Shown here piece after piece: positions 12,445-24,286 of a stretch of 64,000 nt of DNA; position 1 is the first letter of the stretch; the number at the start of each line of letters is the position of its first letter. This DNA comes from Hordeum vulgare subsp. vulgare. Its lineage: Eukaryota; Streptophyta; Magnoliopsida; Poales; Poaceae. The stretch is taken from NCBI RefSeq assembly GCF_904849725.1, contig NC_058519.1, forward strand, positions 537,114,316-537,178,315, in the 5' to 3' direction. Both the position numbers and the translations under genes were made by a program. The notes beneath the pieces are model-generated. The model was not told the origin of the DNA. It was given only the letters and a program-made list of their open reading frames with translations, and did no database searches.

Positions 12445-12456
12445 TGGTATCAGAGC
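12445..12456 (+). other. B primer-binding site (tRNA-iMet)
   Basis: TGGTATCAGAGC two bases after the 5' LTR end. Confidence 0.9.
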
Positions 12457-12497
12457 TAGGTCTCTGTTTATTAGGTTTAACCACCTAGAGAGTAAGG

Positions 12498-14915
12498 ATG
12501 TCGACTAGGGGTTTAGGATTCACTAACATTCTTAGTTTCGATGGCACAAATTTTGATGTTTGGGTAATTCGCATGCTTAATCACTTTTGGGTCTTGGACC
12601 CAAATTTAGAGCGAATTGTAGATATGGGTTTTTCTCCTCCAAAGGATTCTCAAATATATCTTTAGAGGATGAGAAAAACTCTTATCTCAATGCTCAAGCT
12701 TCTAATGTGCTTTTTGATGCTTTGAGCAATGTAGTTATATTTCAACTCATGCCATTCCGGGATGCTCATGAGTTGTGGACAAAGCTTCAAGATAAATATG
12801 GTATGTCCAAGATTTGTGGGAATGATTTTTTCTCCCTCCACCTCTGGTCGTGTGGTCTTCTCAACTTCATCTACTTCACCTACATGTGGATTGTCGCAAG
12901 GTAATGATATGGTGAGTAGTGGTGATCATTATAATGATGATAGTGGGTTTATTGTTGATGATCCTTCATCACTATATTATTGCAGTGCTTCATCTTTGGG
13001 CATTAACTCTTCGAGCACTCTAAATGTTTTACATGGTTGTGTTGATAGTCCTTGCATATCATGTAAAACTGCTTGACTAAATCTCATGATGATATGCTTC
13101 CTATATCTTGTTTCCATGATAAAAATGTATATATTTCCTCGAGTTGTTGTACTAACAATGTAGAGGAAATTCATCACACCATGGAACAAGATGTGGCCTT
13201 GAATGATGCTTCAAGGGATCCTACATCATCATCTATTGTTACTCACTTTTGCCTTATGGCTAAGGCTTCAAAGGTATCTCCTACTTTGAATCCCAATATA
13301 TCTCTTGATGATGATGTTGATGATAATGGGGATGAGAATAATGATGAAGAGAGTGATAATATTGCATCCTTAAAAATTAAGGGTGAAATGATTTTTAAAT
13401 CTCTTTATAAGAATAAACTTGCTTGTTCCAACTTCTTGGAAATCATGTCTATTGCCACTGAGGGCAAGAAATACATTGAGGTGTTGGAATCTCATCTCGA
13501 GGAGCATGAGGCCACCATTGAGACAATGGAAGTTCATGAGCGTGAATACGCTAACGAGATCGCGGAGATATCTCAAGCTCTTGAAAATGAACAAACCACC
13601 AAGGAATCTCTTGAGGAAACCGTTGCTATAGAATTATTTAGATTAAAGGAATCCCATGATAGAGCTCTCGAGGTGGCTAATGATTTTAGAACTAAAAACG
13701 ATAAGCTTGAAGTTGCACATGCTAAACTCGTTGAGGACTATGAGCACCTCGAAAATGGCTCAAAGGTTATTAAGAGTTCTCTCATCGAACTCACTGACTC
13801 TCATGCTCAACTTGAAGCTTCATATGCTAAAGAGCTTTCCAAGTTGCCTTCTCCTCTTATTATTAATAATGATGCTTGTGCTACTAATTCTACTTCTTGT
13901 GAAGCATCCATTTTAAAGGAGAATGTTGAGCTAAGGGCTCAACTCGGGTTGCTATCTAGCAATTATGGGAAATTGGAAGAAAGTCATGTAATGCTCACAA
14001 GCTCTCATGATGATCTTCTAGTATCCCATAATGTGCTAAAATTAGCTCATGAGGCCATTACTACCAAGTTAACATCGAGTGAGCCTCATGTGGACATTAG
14101 CACTACTTCTAGTCAAAAAGCTATATTGCCATGTGCTAGTCCTCGTAATTCATCTACTCACAATGTTGCTACATCTTGTGATGAATTACTTTCCATGCCT
14201 TGTTGCTCTAACAATTAAGCTTATACTTCCTCTAGTACTTGTGTTGATACTAACCATGTAGAGGAAATCAAAGAGCTCAAGGCCCAAGTCATTTCCTTGA
14301 AGAAAGACTTGGAAAAGAGTCATGAAGGAATGTCCACACTCAACAATGTCTTGTGTGGGCAAAAATCCCCAAATGACAAATATGGACTTGGATTCAACTC
14401 CAACAAGAAGAATTAAGTCCAAAAGCTTCAAGAAGAAGGGCCAAGAACAAGTCAAGAATTCGGCCAAGATTATTTGCTTCAAGTGCAAAATTGAAGGGCA
14501 CCATGTTAGATCTTGCCCACTAAAGAAGAAGCCCCAAAGTCACAAGCAACAAGGGAAGAGGCCACAAGTGCACTCACATACTCAACTACAAGTTGAAGAA
14601 AGTCCCCTTCCCAAGAATACCCAAGCCAACACTCCTCATGTTGAGAAATCAATAGGGAAGAAATTAAAGGGTGGATATTGCTACTTATGTCGTGAGAAGG
14701 CTCACTTTGCTTCTTCTTGCATGAGATGTAATTTATCCAACCCAATCATTATTGATGATATATATTCACTTGGGAATGATAAGGTTGGCAATGTGTTTGC
14801 CAAGTTTGTTGGTACTCAAAGTGGTGTCAAGAAAAGTACCATTTGGGTTGCCAAGCCTATTGTGACTAACCTCTTAGGACCCAACGTGGTTGGGGACCAA
14901 CAAGCTCAAACTTGA
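12498..14915 (+). pseudogene. B copia-type gag with coiled coil and two CCHC knuckles
   Basis: The start is ATG at 12498 (MSTRGLGFTN), 42 nt past the primer site. The N-terminal part (FDGTNFDVWVIRML, then MPFRDAHELWTKLQDKYG) resembles the gag capsid region of copia elements. A long acidic coiled-coil-like section follows (13073-14218), with repeated patterns such as ESHVMLTSSHDDLLVSHNVL. Two CCHC zinc knuckles close the frame: CFKCKIEGHHVRSC (14475-14516) and CYLCREKAHFASSC (14679-14720). At least four breaks disrupt it: near 12660, between 12820 and 13080 (two), and a stop plus shift at 14216-14420. It would form the particle shell and bind RNA. Confidence 0.85.
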
Positions 14916-15261
14916 TCAATAGGTGTTTGTGGAGGACATTAGAGACTTGGATACATAATGAAGAATTAAGGGGTCTTCATCATTCATATTTTCTCAAGCC
15001 AAGTCATTTGGATTATCGAGTTTCTATCTTATATCCAATGTGCCTCCTTACGGTAACTTGTACTTAAACTGTTTACATTGTTAGTTGCTTGCCCCTTTGC
15101 ATGTTTAGGTTTTGTACCTTACATGTGTCTGTACATGTTGTGCTTCCAACTTGCTTATGTTGAGTAATCGAGTATGTGTATGTTGGTTTGCATATCATGT
15201 ACATGTGAGTCTTGTATTGAGCCATTTTGCATCTTGTTTGTATCTTTGTTTGCTCTTGTGA

Positions 15262-15600
15262 GAGATTAATGGATTATCCCATTGTGGGGGAGTGATGTGC
15301 TTTGCACACCTCACAATCCTATAAATGTGTATACATGGGGAATACCACTTAGGATTGATATTTCAAGATTATATAGTTTCTATGTGGTATGTCTTACTCA
15401 TGAGAAATTCAAATTCTATATGGTCCATTAATTATCTCTTGTTGGTTTTAATTTGCCACTTGTTAATATTATTGGGTTATCACATTATGGGGGAGTAATA
15501 TGCTATGTGCATATTACAAGCCTAGAGAATGTGTACATTTGAGGTATTGCCACTTAGTGTTGATATTGTAAATTATCTTGTTCCTAGGTGGCATGTTTGC
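15262..15600. repeat. Diverged tandem duplication in B
   Basis: Two units about 200 bp apart (from about 15265 and 15466) share the order GGNTTATC, GGGGGAGT, ATGTG, GTGTACAT, CCACTTAG, TTGATAT. They are heavily diverged, so this is an old duplication. Confidence 0.55.
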
Positions 15601-18097
15601 TCTACAAGTGTCATTTGCTTGCGTTTTATGGGTAAATATGATCTTGGATATATTTGCGATCTACCAATGAGTATCATTTCCAAAATACTTCTTGTCCTTG
15701 ACAATTGGTATTCCCATCATGTGGTAGGAATTGCTAATCGTCTTTACATTGGATTTTGTATTTTGTTTGTCTTCCTTGCCTCTTGTGGATCTATTTTAAC
15801 ATGTCTAGTGTTTTTATAGATATATAGAAAGTGGTGATCCCATCTTGTGCATTTTGTATTTAAATGCAAATTCTATATAATGCACATCCCTTGGGGGAGC
15901 TATCATATTTTCTTTAGAACACTCTCTTTATTCGCCCATCATAAAATCTTTGGATCCCCATCAAGTGTGTGTTGATGGGAGGCAAGTCTTGCTCTTTATG
16001 ATGCTTTGTGCCATCATGAAAATTTGTTGAGGGTTTGGTTTGTTGGAACCTAGCTCTCTTTTGGAAACTAGATACCTCGTGTTTGTTTTCCTTCAATTGG
16101 AATCTTGTTTCCTTTTATTTGGCATGTGTAAATGGATATCTCATTCCTTGAGGTATCTTTTAATTGATATCCTTCAAGTGATAGTTTTTCGTTTGGTATC
16201 ATATTATCACTTGATACCTTGTCTTTTGCTGTATTATCAACTTTGTGTTGAGTTGATTCTTGAAAGCCTTGAGCATGCATATTTACTATATATAGCTTCT
16301 TTTGCTTGCTTTCTTTCTTTGACCCAATATATAGGGGAAACTCCACCTTGTCATAAATTAGCTAAAGTGTGCATGAAATTCAAATTCATATATATGTGCA
16401 CATATTTATGTGGAGTTTGTCCTATGTATTGTTGGTTTTCTAACTCTTTGGTCCCAATGAGCTTGGCACCATTTTGTTTGTTTTGTTGTCCCAGGAACAA
16501 TTGGAGATGCGTTGGATGCTCGGCTCACCTATAAGGAAGGTGTTGAGACCATGTGGTTATTGGAGCCAAGTTAGGATGATCAACGAACAACTATCTACTA
16601 CATCAATCCAATGTTGTCTCGGTAACAAGTATCTACTTCATGCATTCATTTCTTGCAAAGGTCCAAACCTGTCTTTTCTTTTCCAGGTTGAATCATGGCA
16701 TGAATCTCCTGATTCGTTCTTGTAGTACTTGTTTCCTTTCTCAAAGCATCCGAACGATGATGTCTTATTGCTAGTTGGGATGTCTTTGATGTTCGTATGT
16801 TGGAAGTTCATATTGTACAATAAGAAAATATTAGGTCATGTGCTATGCTTCCAAGCAAAGATCTTATTGATATATTTATGACTTCCTTTTGGATATCTTG
16901 TTTGTTCCTTCTTGTAACCATTTCGTGTGTACATCCTTCTTTGTGGATATATATCATCATGATTGTCTTCTACTTAGAATATTTTACACATGAGAGAAGT
17001 TACATCTCTAATTGATATCCTCTTTTCTTTCACGTCCACCGTTGCATTTCCTTTTTCAATTTTTGGTGGCTTCAGGAAAGGATTTGTCTTGAGTGCGTAT
17101 CTTATTTTCCTACATCTTGATGCACTCTTTGGCCGTGAAGATTATTTTTCCTCATGCTTGTCTTGATGAGGGTTTTGCCATTTCGATTGGTATCCCTCCT
17201 CTTGACAAGGTTCTTATTTCCTATCTTCACCATGGGTTGTCACAAGCGTTGGTTCTTATTTTGTTTATTAGTAAGCTTGTGAACCCATTTTCTAGTATGT
17301 GTGTGTGGGAATGATATGTCTTGCACTTTGTGTCTCATTTCATCAAGACTATGTTGATGAGTAATGCTCATCCTTATCTTAGTCTTCTCAAGTGCTTTGC
17401 CATGACTCACACACATTATTTTGGTTGAGCCTATTCTTAAGTTGCTTCTTTTATATGTTGCTCAACCATTTGTTTTGTGCAAGTGATAGGCTTATTGTCT
17501 CATTTATCTTCTTGCACTCGTTGTGTGTTTTTATTAATTTTGGGGGAGCAAAGATCCTATTTTGTGCACTTGTATCAAATACAAAAATCTCTTATTAGTG
17601 CACAAATCATGGGGAGCTTCTCTAGTTTTGATAAAACACTCTGTTGACTTTATCATAATATCTTTTATTCATGTGGTTCGAAGGACCATATGGTTGTTTG
17701 TTCCATCTGGTATCTTTTGATAGCTTGCCTCTATTTTTGTATGTATTTGTGGCATACGATCCTTTTATTTGCATTCTTTGGGTCCTCAATATAGTTTGTT
17801 TTCCTCCAACTACTTATAATTGTATTTGTGTATTTCTTTGCACTCATTTGTTGAGAAGTACACACTTTTTGGAGGACCACCAAATATATTGGCTTTCTAA
17901 ACTTTCCGTCCATTTTGGCAATCGATGCCAATGGGGGAGAAGTTTAGAGAGTTTACTTTGGATATGTTTAGAGGGTTTTGCTTTTATTGCGTAAGCATTT
18001 ACATCTTGCACGCATGCATTATTGCTTTGTATGTGTGTGCTTGGTTATGCTTATTTCCTTATATAAACTCTCTTGAAGTGGTTGTCATCAATTACCA

Positions 18098-18110
18098 AAA
18101 TGGGGGAGAT
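18098..18110 (+). other. B polypurine tract
   Basis: AAATGGGGGAGAT immediately before the 3' LTR start TGTTAGAGC at 18111. Confidence 0.85.
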
Positions 18111-19128
18111 TGTTAGAGCATATATCTCGATATGTGGTTTTGGTAATTGATCACAATTCCTATGGACTAATGGTCGCCTTAAGTTATATTTATAGGATTT
18201 GTCCATAGGTACTTCTTGAAGTCCATCTGTTGGGTTCAAGGAGGTTATATGATGACCAAGGTGGTATTCAAGGTATTATCCAAAGAATGGTCATAGAGAC
18301 ACAAGGTTCGTCAGACAAAGAGTAAATCAAGATAATCAACACACAAAGCGTACAAGATGTACCGAGAGAGATCAAGTGATCCCATGGTATGGTAAGCATT
18401 GTCCATTACGTATTTGTGTACTAACCCATGGCCTTCGTGATAGTTCTATGTGGGGTTAGGTGTGTTTCCATGGGCTTGCGTCAAGAGGAAGATCTCATAC
18501 AACCCATGGAGGATGACGTCAAGTGGTGGAGGATGATGGCAATGGACTTGTGAAGATATGCTGAAGAGCGGCTCACCCAGAGTGTGTATGGGGGAGCAAT
18601 CAACTAGTATTCATCAAGCCAACGCAAGCAATAAAGGTGGTCCATCTTGAGGAAGCCAAGATCATTGTCGTCTAGCTCAAGAGGACGAGGTGCAAGGTAT
18701 AGGTTTGCCCTTGATAGATTTTCTGTTTTAGGATAGATTGTCGTACTGTCAAGGGGGGGCTCTCAAGTGAGTAGCTTGATCGTATCGTTCGTTGAGAGCT
18801 CAAACCAGTTGCATCCTTGGATCATACTTTTTGGTTCTTGTTTGGTATTTCTCTTTGTGAGTTTTATATCTTATGGTCATCTTCATGACACGCTCGAGTG
18901 CATCGAAAACGGAGTCCATATGCATCTTCTATGATGTTTTCGATGTTGGGAGTTTTTACCAGTCTTATTCGAAGAAGGGTTCTCACCATTTTCTTATGGG
19001 ACTTTTTCACTTGCTTCTTATTGATATTTCTATCAATATTGTATTATCCCATGTCGTTAGCTTTCTAAAAAACTTGGTTTCGTTGAATTCGGAGTCCGTA
19101 TGCAAAAGTTACAGCAATTTCAGTATCC

Positions 19129-19361
19129 AGCGGTAGTACCGCTCGTGGTGCGAGCGGTAGTACCGCTCATGTAGCGGTAGTACTACCCCCGGAGACGTAG
19201 TACTGCCCCCGGAGCGGTAGTAATTTTTTACTACCGCTCCCTAGCGGTAGTGCCGCTCCAGGAGCGGTAGTACTGCTTCGTCGGACTGTTTTTCGTGGCC
19301 TCAGCATGGTTGGTGAACCTACCGAGCGGTAGTACCGCTCCCATGAGCGGTAGTACCGCTC
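19129..19361. repeat. Palindrome array (B 3' LTR)
   Basis: Same array as in the 5' LTR. The stretched unit here is a perfect 12-bp inverted repeat with a 4-nt loop: arms 19212-19223 and 19228-19239, GAGCGGTAGTAA / TTACTACCGCTC. Other units have point changes. Confidence 0.92.
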
Positions 19362-19402
19362 TGTACGGGCTGTGAGGCTTAACGGTTGGATTTTTCCCCG
19401 CC

Positions 19403-19410
19403 TATAAAAG
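19403..19410 (+). promoter_or_regulatory. TATA box, B 3' LTR
   Basis: TATAAAAG at the position matching 11416. Confidence 0.65.
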
Positions 19411-20435
19411 GGGGTCTTCTTCCCCATTGAACCTTAGCTCTTTAGCTCGTGTTCTTCCCCCATTGTTGTCCTTCTTCGAGCTTGCTAACTCTCAATCCCT
19501 GCAATGATTCTTGCTAGTTATTGAGGGAAAAGAGAGAGGAGATTTAGATCCACATTTCCACCAATCACTTTCTCCTCTAAGTGAGGGGAACCCCTTGGGT
19601 CTAGATCTTGGAGTTCTTCGTGTTCTTCTTTGTTCTTCCTCTCATTTTCCTCCCTAGCATTAGTTGCTTTGGTGGGATTTGGGAGAGAAGGACTTGGGCA
19701 CTCCGTGTGCCCTTGCCATTGCATTAGTTGCATCGATTTGAGTTCTCCACGGTGATACGTGGAAGTGAAGTTTGAGAAGCTTATTACCTTTGGTACTTAG
19801 TACCCTAGATATTGTTCTTCGTGGATGCTTTAGCATCATAGAAGCTTGGTTGTGTCTCGGAGCTCAATCATTGTGGTGTAAAGCTCCGGGCAAGCATCGG
19901 GGTCTCCAATTAGGTTGTGGAGATTGCCCCGAGCAATTTGTACGGGTATCGGTGACCGCCCCCAAGGTTTGCCATTTGTACGGGTTCGGTGACCGCCCTC
20001 AAGGGTCCCTTAGTGGAATCACGGCATCTTGCATTGTGCGAGACCATGAGGAGATTACGGTTTCCTTAGTGGCATCTTGGGGAGCATTGTGCCTCCACAC
20101 TGCTCCAACGGAGATTAGCATCCGCAAGGGTGTGAACTTCGGGATACATCATCGTCTCCGCGTGCCTCGGTTATCTCTTACCGGAACCCTTTACTTGTGC
20201 ACTTTACTTTGTGATAGCCATATTGTTTATTGTCATATATCTTGCTATCACTTAGTTGTTTATCTTGCTTAGCATAAGTTGTTGGTGCACATAGGTGAGC
20301 CTAGTTGTTGTAGGTTTTGTGCTTGACAAATTAAACATTAGTTTTATTCCGCATTTGTTCAAGCCTAAATCGTAATTATTTTAAAGCGCCTATTCACCCC
20401 CCCCCTCTAGGCGACATCCACGTCCTTTTACCGCC

Positions 20436-21970
20436 CTCATAATAATTTTCAGTAGCATCATGAAGGAATTAAACAATATGACTATCACATAAAGCATTAT
20501 CTTCATGATGCACAAGCATAGAAAATTTATTACTCTCCCCACAAGCAAACTTCTCATACATAATAGTGGGAGTATCATAGGAGACTTGAATGCTATAAGT
20601 TGTTTCCACATTAAAATAATAATGTTCTGAAAAAGGGTATTCATAATTGTGACAAATTTTATAATAATAATCATCACTAATTTTTATAGCATAAGTATGA
20701 TCACAATAATCATCATAAGTAGCAAATTGTTCTCATCATAAATGGGAGGCAAGCAATCATCATAACAAATTTGATCATTCGAAGTAAGGGGACTAAAAAG
20801 ACCATCTTCATTATGCATGGCATCCCCAAGCTTGGAATACACACCAATTGCAGTAAATATAATCTCAAATATTTCATTCTCATCAAGCATAGCATCCCCA
20901 AGCTTGTGGGTTTGCATGTCATTAGCATAATCATCAATAGCATGAATAGCACCAATAGTGTAACAATTATTATCGTTGCAATTTTCCATGTCGGTGCCAA
21001 AAAGAGTTTCAATATTATAAGGAGTATAATTATATTCCCAATCATCCTCATCACAACAAGTAGTAGGCATACCAAAATAATCATCAAGTGCATCATCATC
21101 CACACTATTTTCGTATTCATTCTCAATGATTATAGGAACAACATTATTTGGGAGAGATACCTTTTTACCTCTACTTTTCCTTCTTTTCTTCTTCTTCGCC
21201 ACCTTATGTGTGGGTCTAAGTGATTTTTTCGAGCTTATTAAAGAGATTGGTTTGATGGAAACCTCTTCCTTGCAACCTGATTCATCACAAGAAACAATAG
21301 GGGGTATTGGGAGACCTTTACCCTTTCATTAGTGTTCCTTTTATATTCTATTGGTTTCTCATTCTTTCTATAATTGGCGATATAAGCATTCTCATTGCAA
21401 TTCACTACGCAAAACATATATATTTGTTGTAGATTAGTTTCATTACCATTAGTGATAAGGAATATATCAAACCAATCATTTTTATGTGACAATTCTTCTT
21501 GCCCCAAAAATAAACAAAGTTCATTATAGAGTTCATGGGAGATCAAATTATCACAATATTTGGACACAGTTTGATCATTTAAAACTTGCATTGGAAATTA
21601 AGATGACCAACTCTATTGCAAAGTTCATAGGTAATCGGATGAAGAGAGCATAATTATGTGGCACTTTCATCTATCACTTTAAGCCACCAATTAGTTTGAT
21701 CATGTTTATGCTTCTGCAAAATCTATCGTCCCTATATGGCATGTCTTTGCAAATTTTATTCAGTCCACAAAAATTGACATGCTTATAGGAAACCTTTTTA
21801 TCATGACTAGTGCAATCATCATTAGCATCATGGATATTAAGAGAACTTGTACTAACAACATTGCAATCAGGCTCATCATTCAAGTAACTCACATGAGCAA
21901 ACTTTTCCAAACCAACTTTTTCACGGAAGACTTTAAAACGATGAAACCATTTAGGCAACGTAGACCCCAT
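20436..21970 (-). pseudogene. C reading frame, 5' part: uncharacterised Athila-like element protein
   Basis: The minus-strand frame starts at ATG 21970 (MGSTLPKWFHRFKVFREKVG), about 110 nt after the primer site. It runs through HVSYLNDEPDCNVVSTSSLN, then a basic stretch (MAKKKKRRKSRGKKVSLPN at 21202) and an Asp/Asn/Glu/Tyr-rich section, reaching ENYYEGG where B cuts it. It is broken by frameshifts or stops near 21690, 21600 and 21210. I recognise it as a protein commonly seen in Triticeae gypsy-type repeats but cannot assign a function; it lacks the gag and protease signatures present in E. KLGDAM occurs twice, encoded by the polypurine-tract-like motif AAGCTTGGGGATGC. Confidence 0.65.
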
Positions 21971-22063
21971 TTTTGTAGTTTTATTTTATAAAACCAAACG
22001 AGTGAAAAACAATAAATTAAAAGATTTATTTGCAAGATCTAAATATATACCTTCAAGCACTCA

Positions 22064-22083
22064 CCTCCCCGGCAACGGCGCCA
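22064..22083 (-). other. C primer-binding site (tRNA-Asp type)
   Basis: The minus strand reads TGGCGCCGTTGCCGGGGA, complementary to the 3' end of plant tRNA-Asp, starting 10 nt after the LTR end. E has the same 10-nt offset, and so does H with one base changed. Confidence 0.85.
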
Positions 22084-22093
22084 GAAAATAACT

Positions 22094-23750
22094 TGATGTC
22101 TACTACACAACTTTATTCTTGTAGACTCGTGTTGGGCCTCCAAGCGCAGAGTTCTAAAGGACAGTAACAATTTTCCCTCAAGTGGATGACCTAAGGTTTA
22201 TCAATCTGTGGGAGGTGTAGGATGAAGATTGTCTCTCTCAAACAACCGTGCAATCAAATACAAGAAATCTCTTGTGTCCCCAACACACCCAATACAATGG
22301 TAAATTGTATAGGTGCATTAGTTCGGCTAAGAGATTGTGATACAAGTGCAATATGGATGGTGGATATAGGTTTTTGTAATCTGAAAATATAAAACAGCAA
22401 GGTAACAAGTGGCAAACAGCGAGCAAGACATTGTATTAATGCTTGGAAATAAGGCCTCGGGTACATACTTTCACTAGTGCAATCTATCAACAATGCTAAC
22501 ATAGTTGGATCCCTCAACATGCAACAAATAATCACTCCAAAGTTCCTATCTAGTGGAGAACAATAAGATGCAATTGGTGTAGGTAGTAGAACCACCTCAA
22601 AGTTATTCTTTCCGATCAATCTATTCAAGAGTTCGTACTAAGGTAACATCAAGCTATCCTTTCCGTTCGATCTATCTAAGAGTTTGTACTAGAATAACAC
22701 CAATGATACATATAAATTGACCCTAATGTCACCTAGATACTCCAATGTCACCTAAAGTATCCATGGGTAAATAATGCGACATGCATCAAAAAATTTCAGA
22801 GCAATCATATTCAATCCAACACATAGAACGTGCAAGGAGCACCCCAAGATTTCTATCGGAGAACATGGTACGAAAACGTGCAATCAACCCCTATGCATAC
22901 ATCCCCAAGGTCACCGGAACCCGCAAGTTAATGCCTCAAGATATATCAAGTGAATCAATAGAATACCCTAATGTCACTACGGGTATACCACACAAGACTT
23001 ACGTCAAGTGATGTCATACCAATATGCTCAATCCAACATAAGGAGATCTTACAGGAAAAGACTCAATTCATCACAACTGGATGGTAAGGGAAATACATCA
23101 TATGATCCAACTATATTAACTAAGCCAGTGTTCTTGAGATGGCACTATCTCAAGAACACGAGAGAGAGAGATTGAACACATAGCTACTTGTATATACCCT
23201 CAGCCTCGAGGGTGAACTACTCCCCGTCATGGCCTCCACTAGGATGATGAACATGGCCACCGGTGATGGTTTTCCCTCTCCTGCGGGGTATTGGAATCGC
23301 TCCAGATTGGTTTTTCGGCGATACAAACAATTGCGGCGACGGAGTGGAAGTTCTCTCTTTATTTCTGGGGTTTCTGGGATTTATAGGATTTTCAGCGTTG
23401 GAATCACACGCAACGAAGCCACGTGGGCCCCACAAGCCATCAGGGCGCGGCCATGGCCTAGGTCGCGCCGTGTTGGCTTGTGCCTCCATGGCAGCCCTCC
23501 TCTGGTGGTTCTTCACTCCAACATTGCTCATATGTTCCAGAATAAATCATAAGAAAGTTTTGGGTGATTCTGAGAACTTTCATTTTCTGCACAAAAACAA
23601 CAGCACAGTAATTCTCCTGAAAACAGCATCAATCCGGGTTAGTTCTAAATAAATCATATAAAGTACATCAATACCGTATAAAGTTATTATAAACATAGGC
23701 AAATATGGCATGAATACTTCATAAATTATCGATACATTGGAGATGTATTA
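22094..23750 (-). repeat. C 5' LTR
   Basis: 1657 bp; on the minus strand it starts TAATACATCTCC (canonical TGATAC, mutated) at 23750 and ends GACATCA at 22094. The outer half is missing from the 3' LTR copy at 8766-9648. Confidence 0.88.
23379..23385 (-). promoter_or_regulatory. TATA box, C 5' LTR
   Basis: The minus strand reads CCTATAAATCCCAG in the promoter part of the LTR. Confidence 0.55.
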
Positions 23751-23901
23751 GTCCACCTGCCCTGGAGAGCCCCATGGGCTGTGAGAGGAGGCGCATCAGC
23801 CCTTGGTGGACTGGCTTCCCCTCCCACCAAGGCCCATGCGGTCGAAGGCAAGGAGGAGGGCAGGCCCAAGGGTGGCGCCACCTTTCCTTGGTGGGCAAAC
23901 C
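23751..23901 (+). repeat. D 3' LTR, segment 2
   Basis: 151 bp between C and A. The first five bases are the right TSD of C; the last five (AAACC) are the left TSD of A. It is GC-rich, like the matching portion of other copia LTRs. Confidence 0.8.
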
Positions 23902-24286
23902 TATAGGGTAACGTAGCAAAAATTCAAAATTTTCCTACGCCATACATAGATCTTCCTATGGAGAAACCAGCAACGAGAGAGGGGTGAGAGCATCTTCAAA
24001 CCTTTGAAGATCACTAAGCGGAAGCATTGCTAGAACGCGGTTGATGGAGTCGTACTCGCTGCGATTCAGATCATGGTGAGATTCCTATCTAGTGCCGAAC
24101 CACGGCACCTCTGCGTTCAACACACGTGCAGCCCAGTGACGTCTCCCGCACCTTGATCCAGCAAGGAGGAGGGAGACGTTGGGGAAGAACTCCGGCAGCA
24201 CAACGGCGTGGTGGCGGCGGAGCTACGAGGTCTCCCGGCAGGGCTTCGCCAAGCACCGTGGGAGAGGAGGGAGAGGAGAAGCGGGG
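23902..24286 (-). repeat. A 3' LTR, segment 2 (distal end)
   Basis: Matches 39001-39374 of the intact A LTR. The outer terminus is mutated (TATAGGG for TGTTGGG). The last five bases CGGGG are the left TSD of E, changed by one base from CAGGG. Confidence 0.88.

Larger units (their letters stand above)
14916..18110 (+). other. B 3' internal non-coding region
   Basis: About 3.2 kb where pol would be expected; no pol motif is seen in any frame. It is T-rich on the plus strand with short hydrophobic open frames. It contains several TGGGGGAG strings (15285, 15489, 15892, 17541, 17932) identical in core to the polypurine tract at 18101, and a diverged tandem duplication around 15262-15600. Confidence 0.6.
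10115..20430 (+). mobile_element. B: gag-only, non-autonomous copia-like retrotransposon
   Basis: A complete element of 10.3 kb flanked by perfect TSD CCGCC (10110-10114 and 20431-20435). LTRs are 10115-12442 and 18111-20430, starting TGTTAGAGC and ending TTTTA. A tRNA-iMet primer site follows the 5' LTR and a polypurine tract precedes the 3' LTR. The only coding region is a broken copia-type gag with two zinc knuckles; there is no protease, integrase or RT over 5.7 kb of internal DNA. It must have relied on enzymes from another element. The name (perhaps Maximus/SIRE-related) is uncertain. Confidence 0.9.
18111..20430 (+). repeat. B 3' LTR
   Basis: 2320 bp; ends TTTTA, followed directly by TSD CCGCC. 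It repeats the palindrome array (19129-19361), TATA box (19403) and C run (C9, 20397-20405). Confidence 0.93.
8766..23750 (-). mobile_element. C: Athila-like Ty3/gypsy element, minus strand, interrupted by B
   Basis: C lies in the 3' LTR of D with a near-perfect TSD (ATCCA at 8761-8765, GTCCA at 23751-23755). Minus-strand order: 5' LTR 23750-22094, tRNA-Asp-type primer site 22083-22064, a broken reading frame split by B, a post-stop hairpin, then a truncated 3' LTR 9648-8766. The polypurine tract and roughly the first 770 bp of the 3' LTR are missing. B interrupts the reading frame at 10110-20435. No RT or integrase is visible. The Athila-like label rests on the primer site, LTR style and the hairpin shared with E and H. 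Confidence 0.85.
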
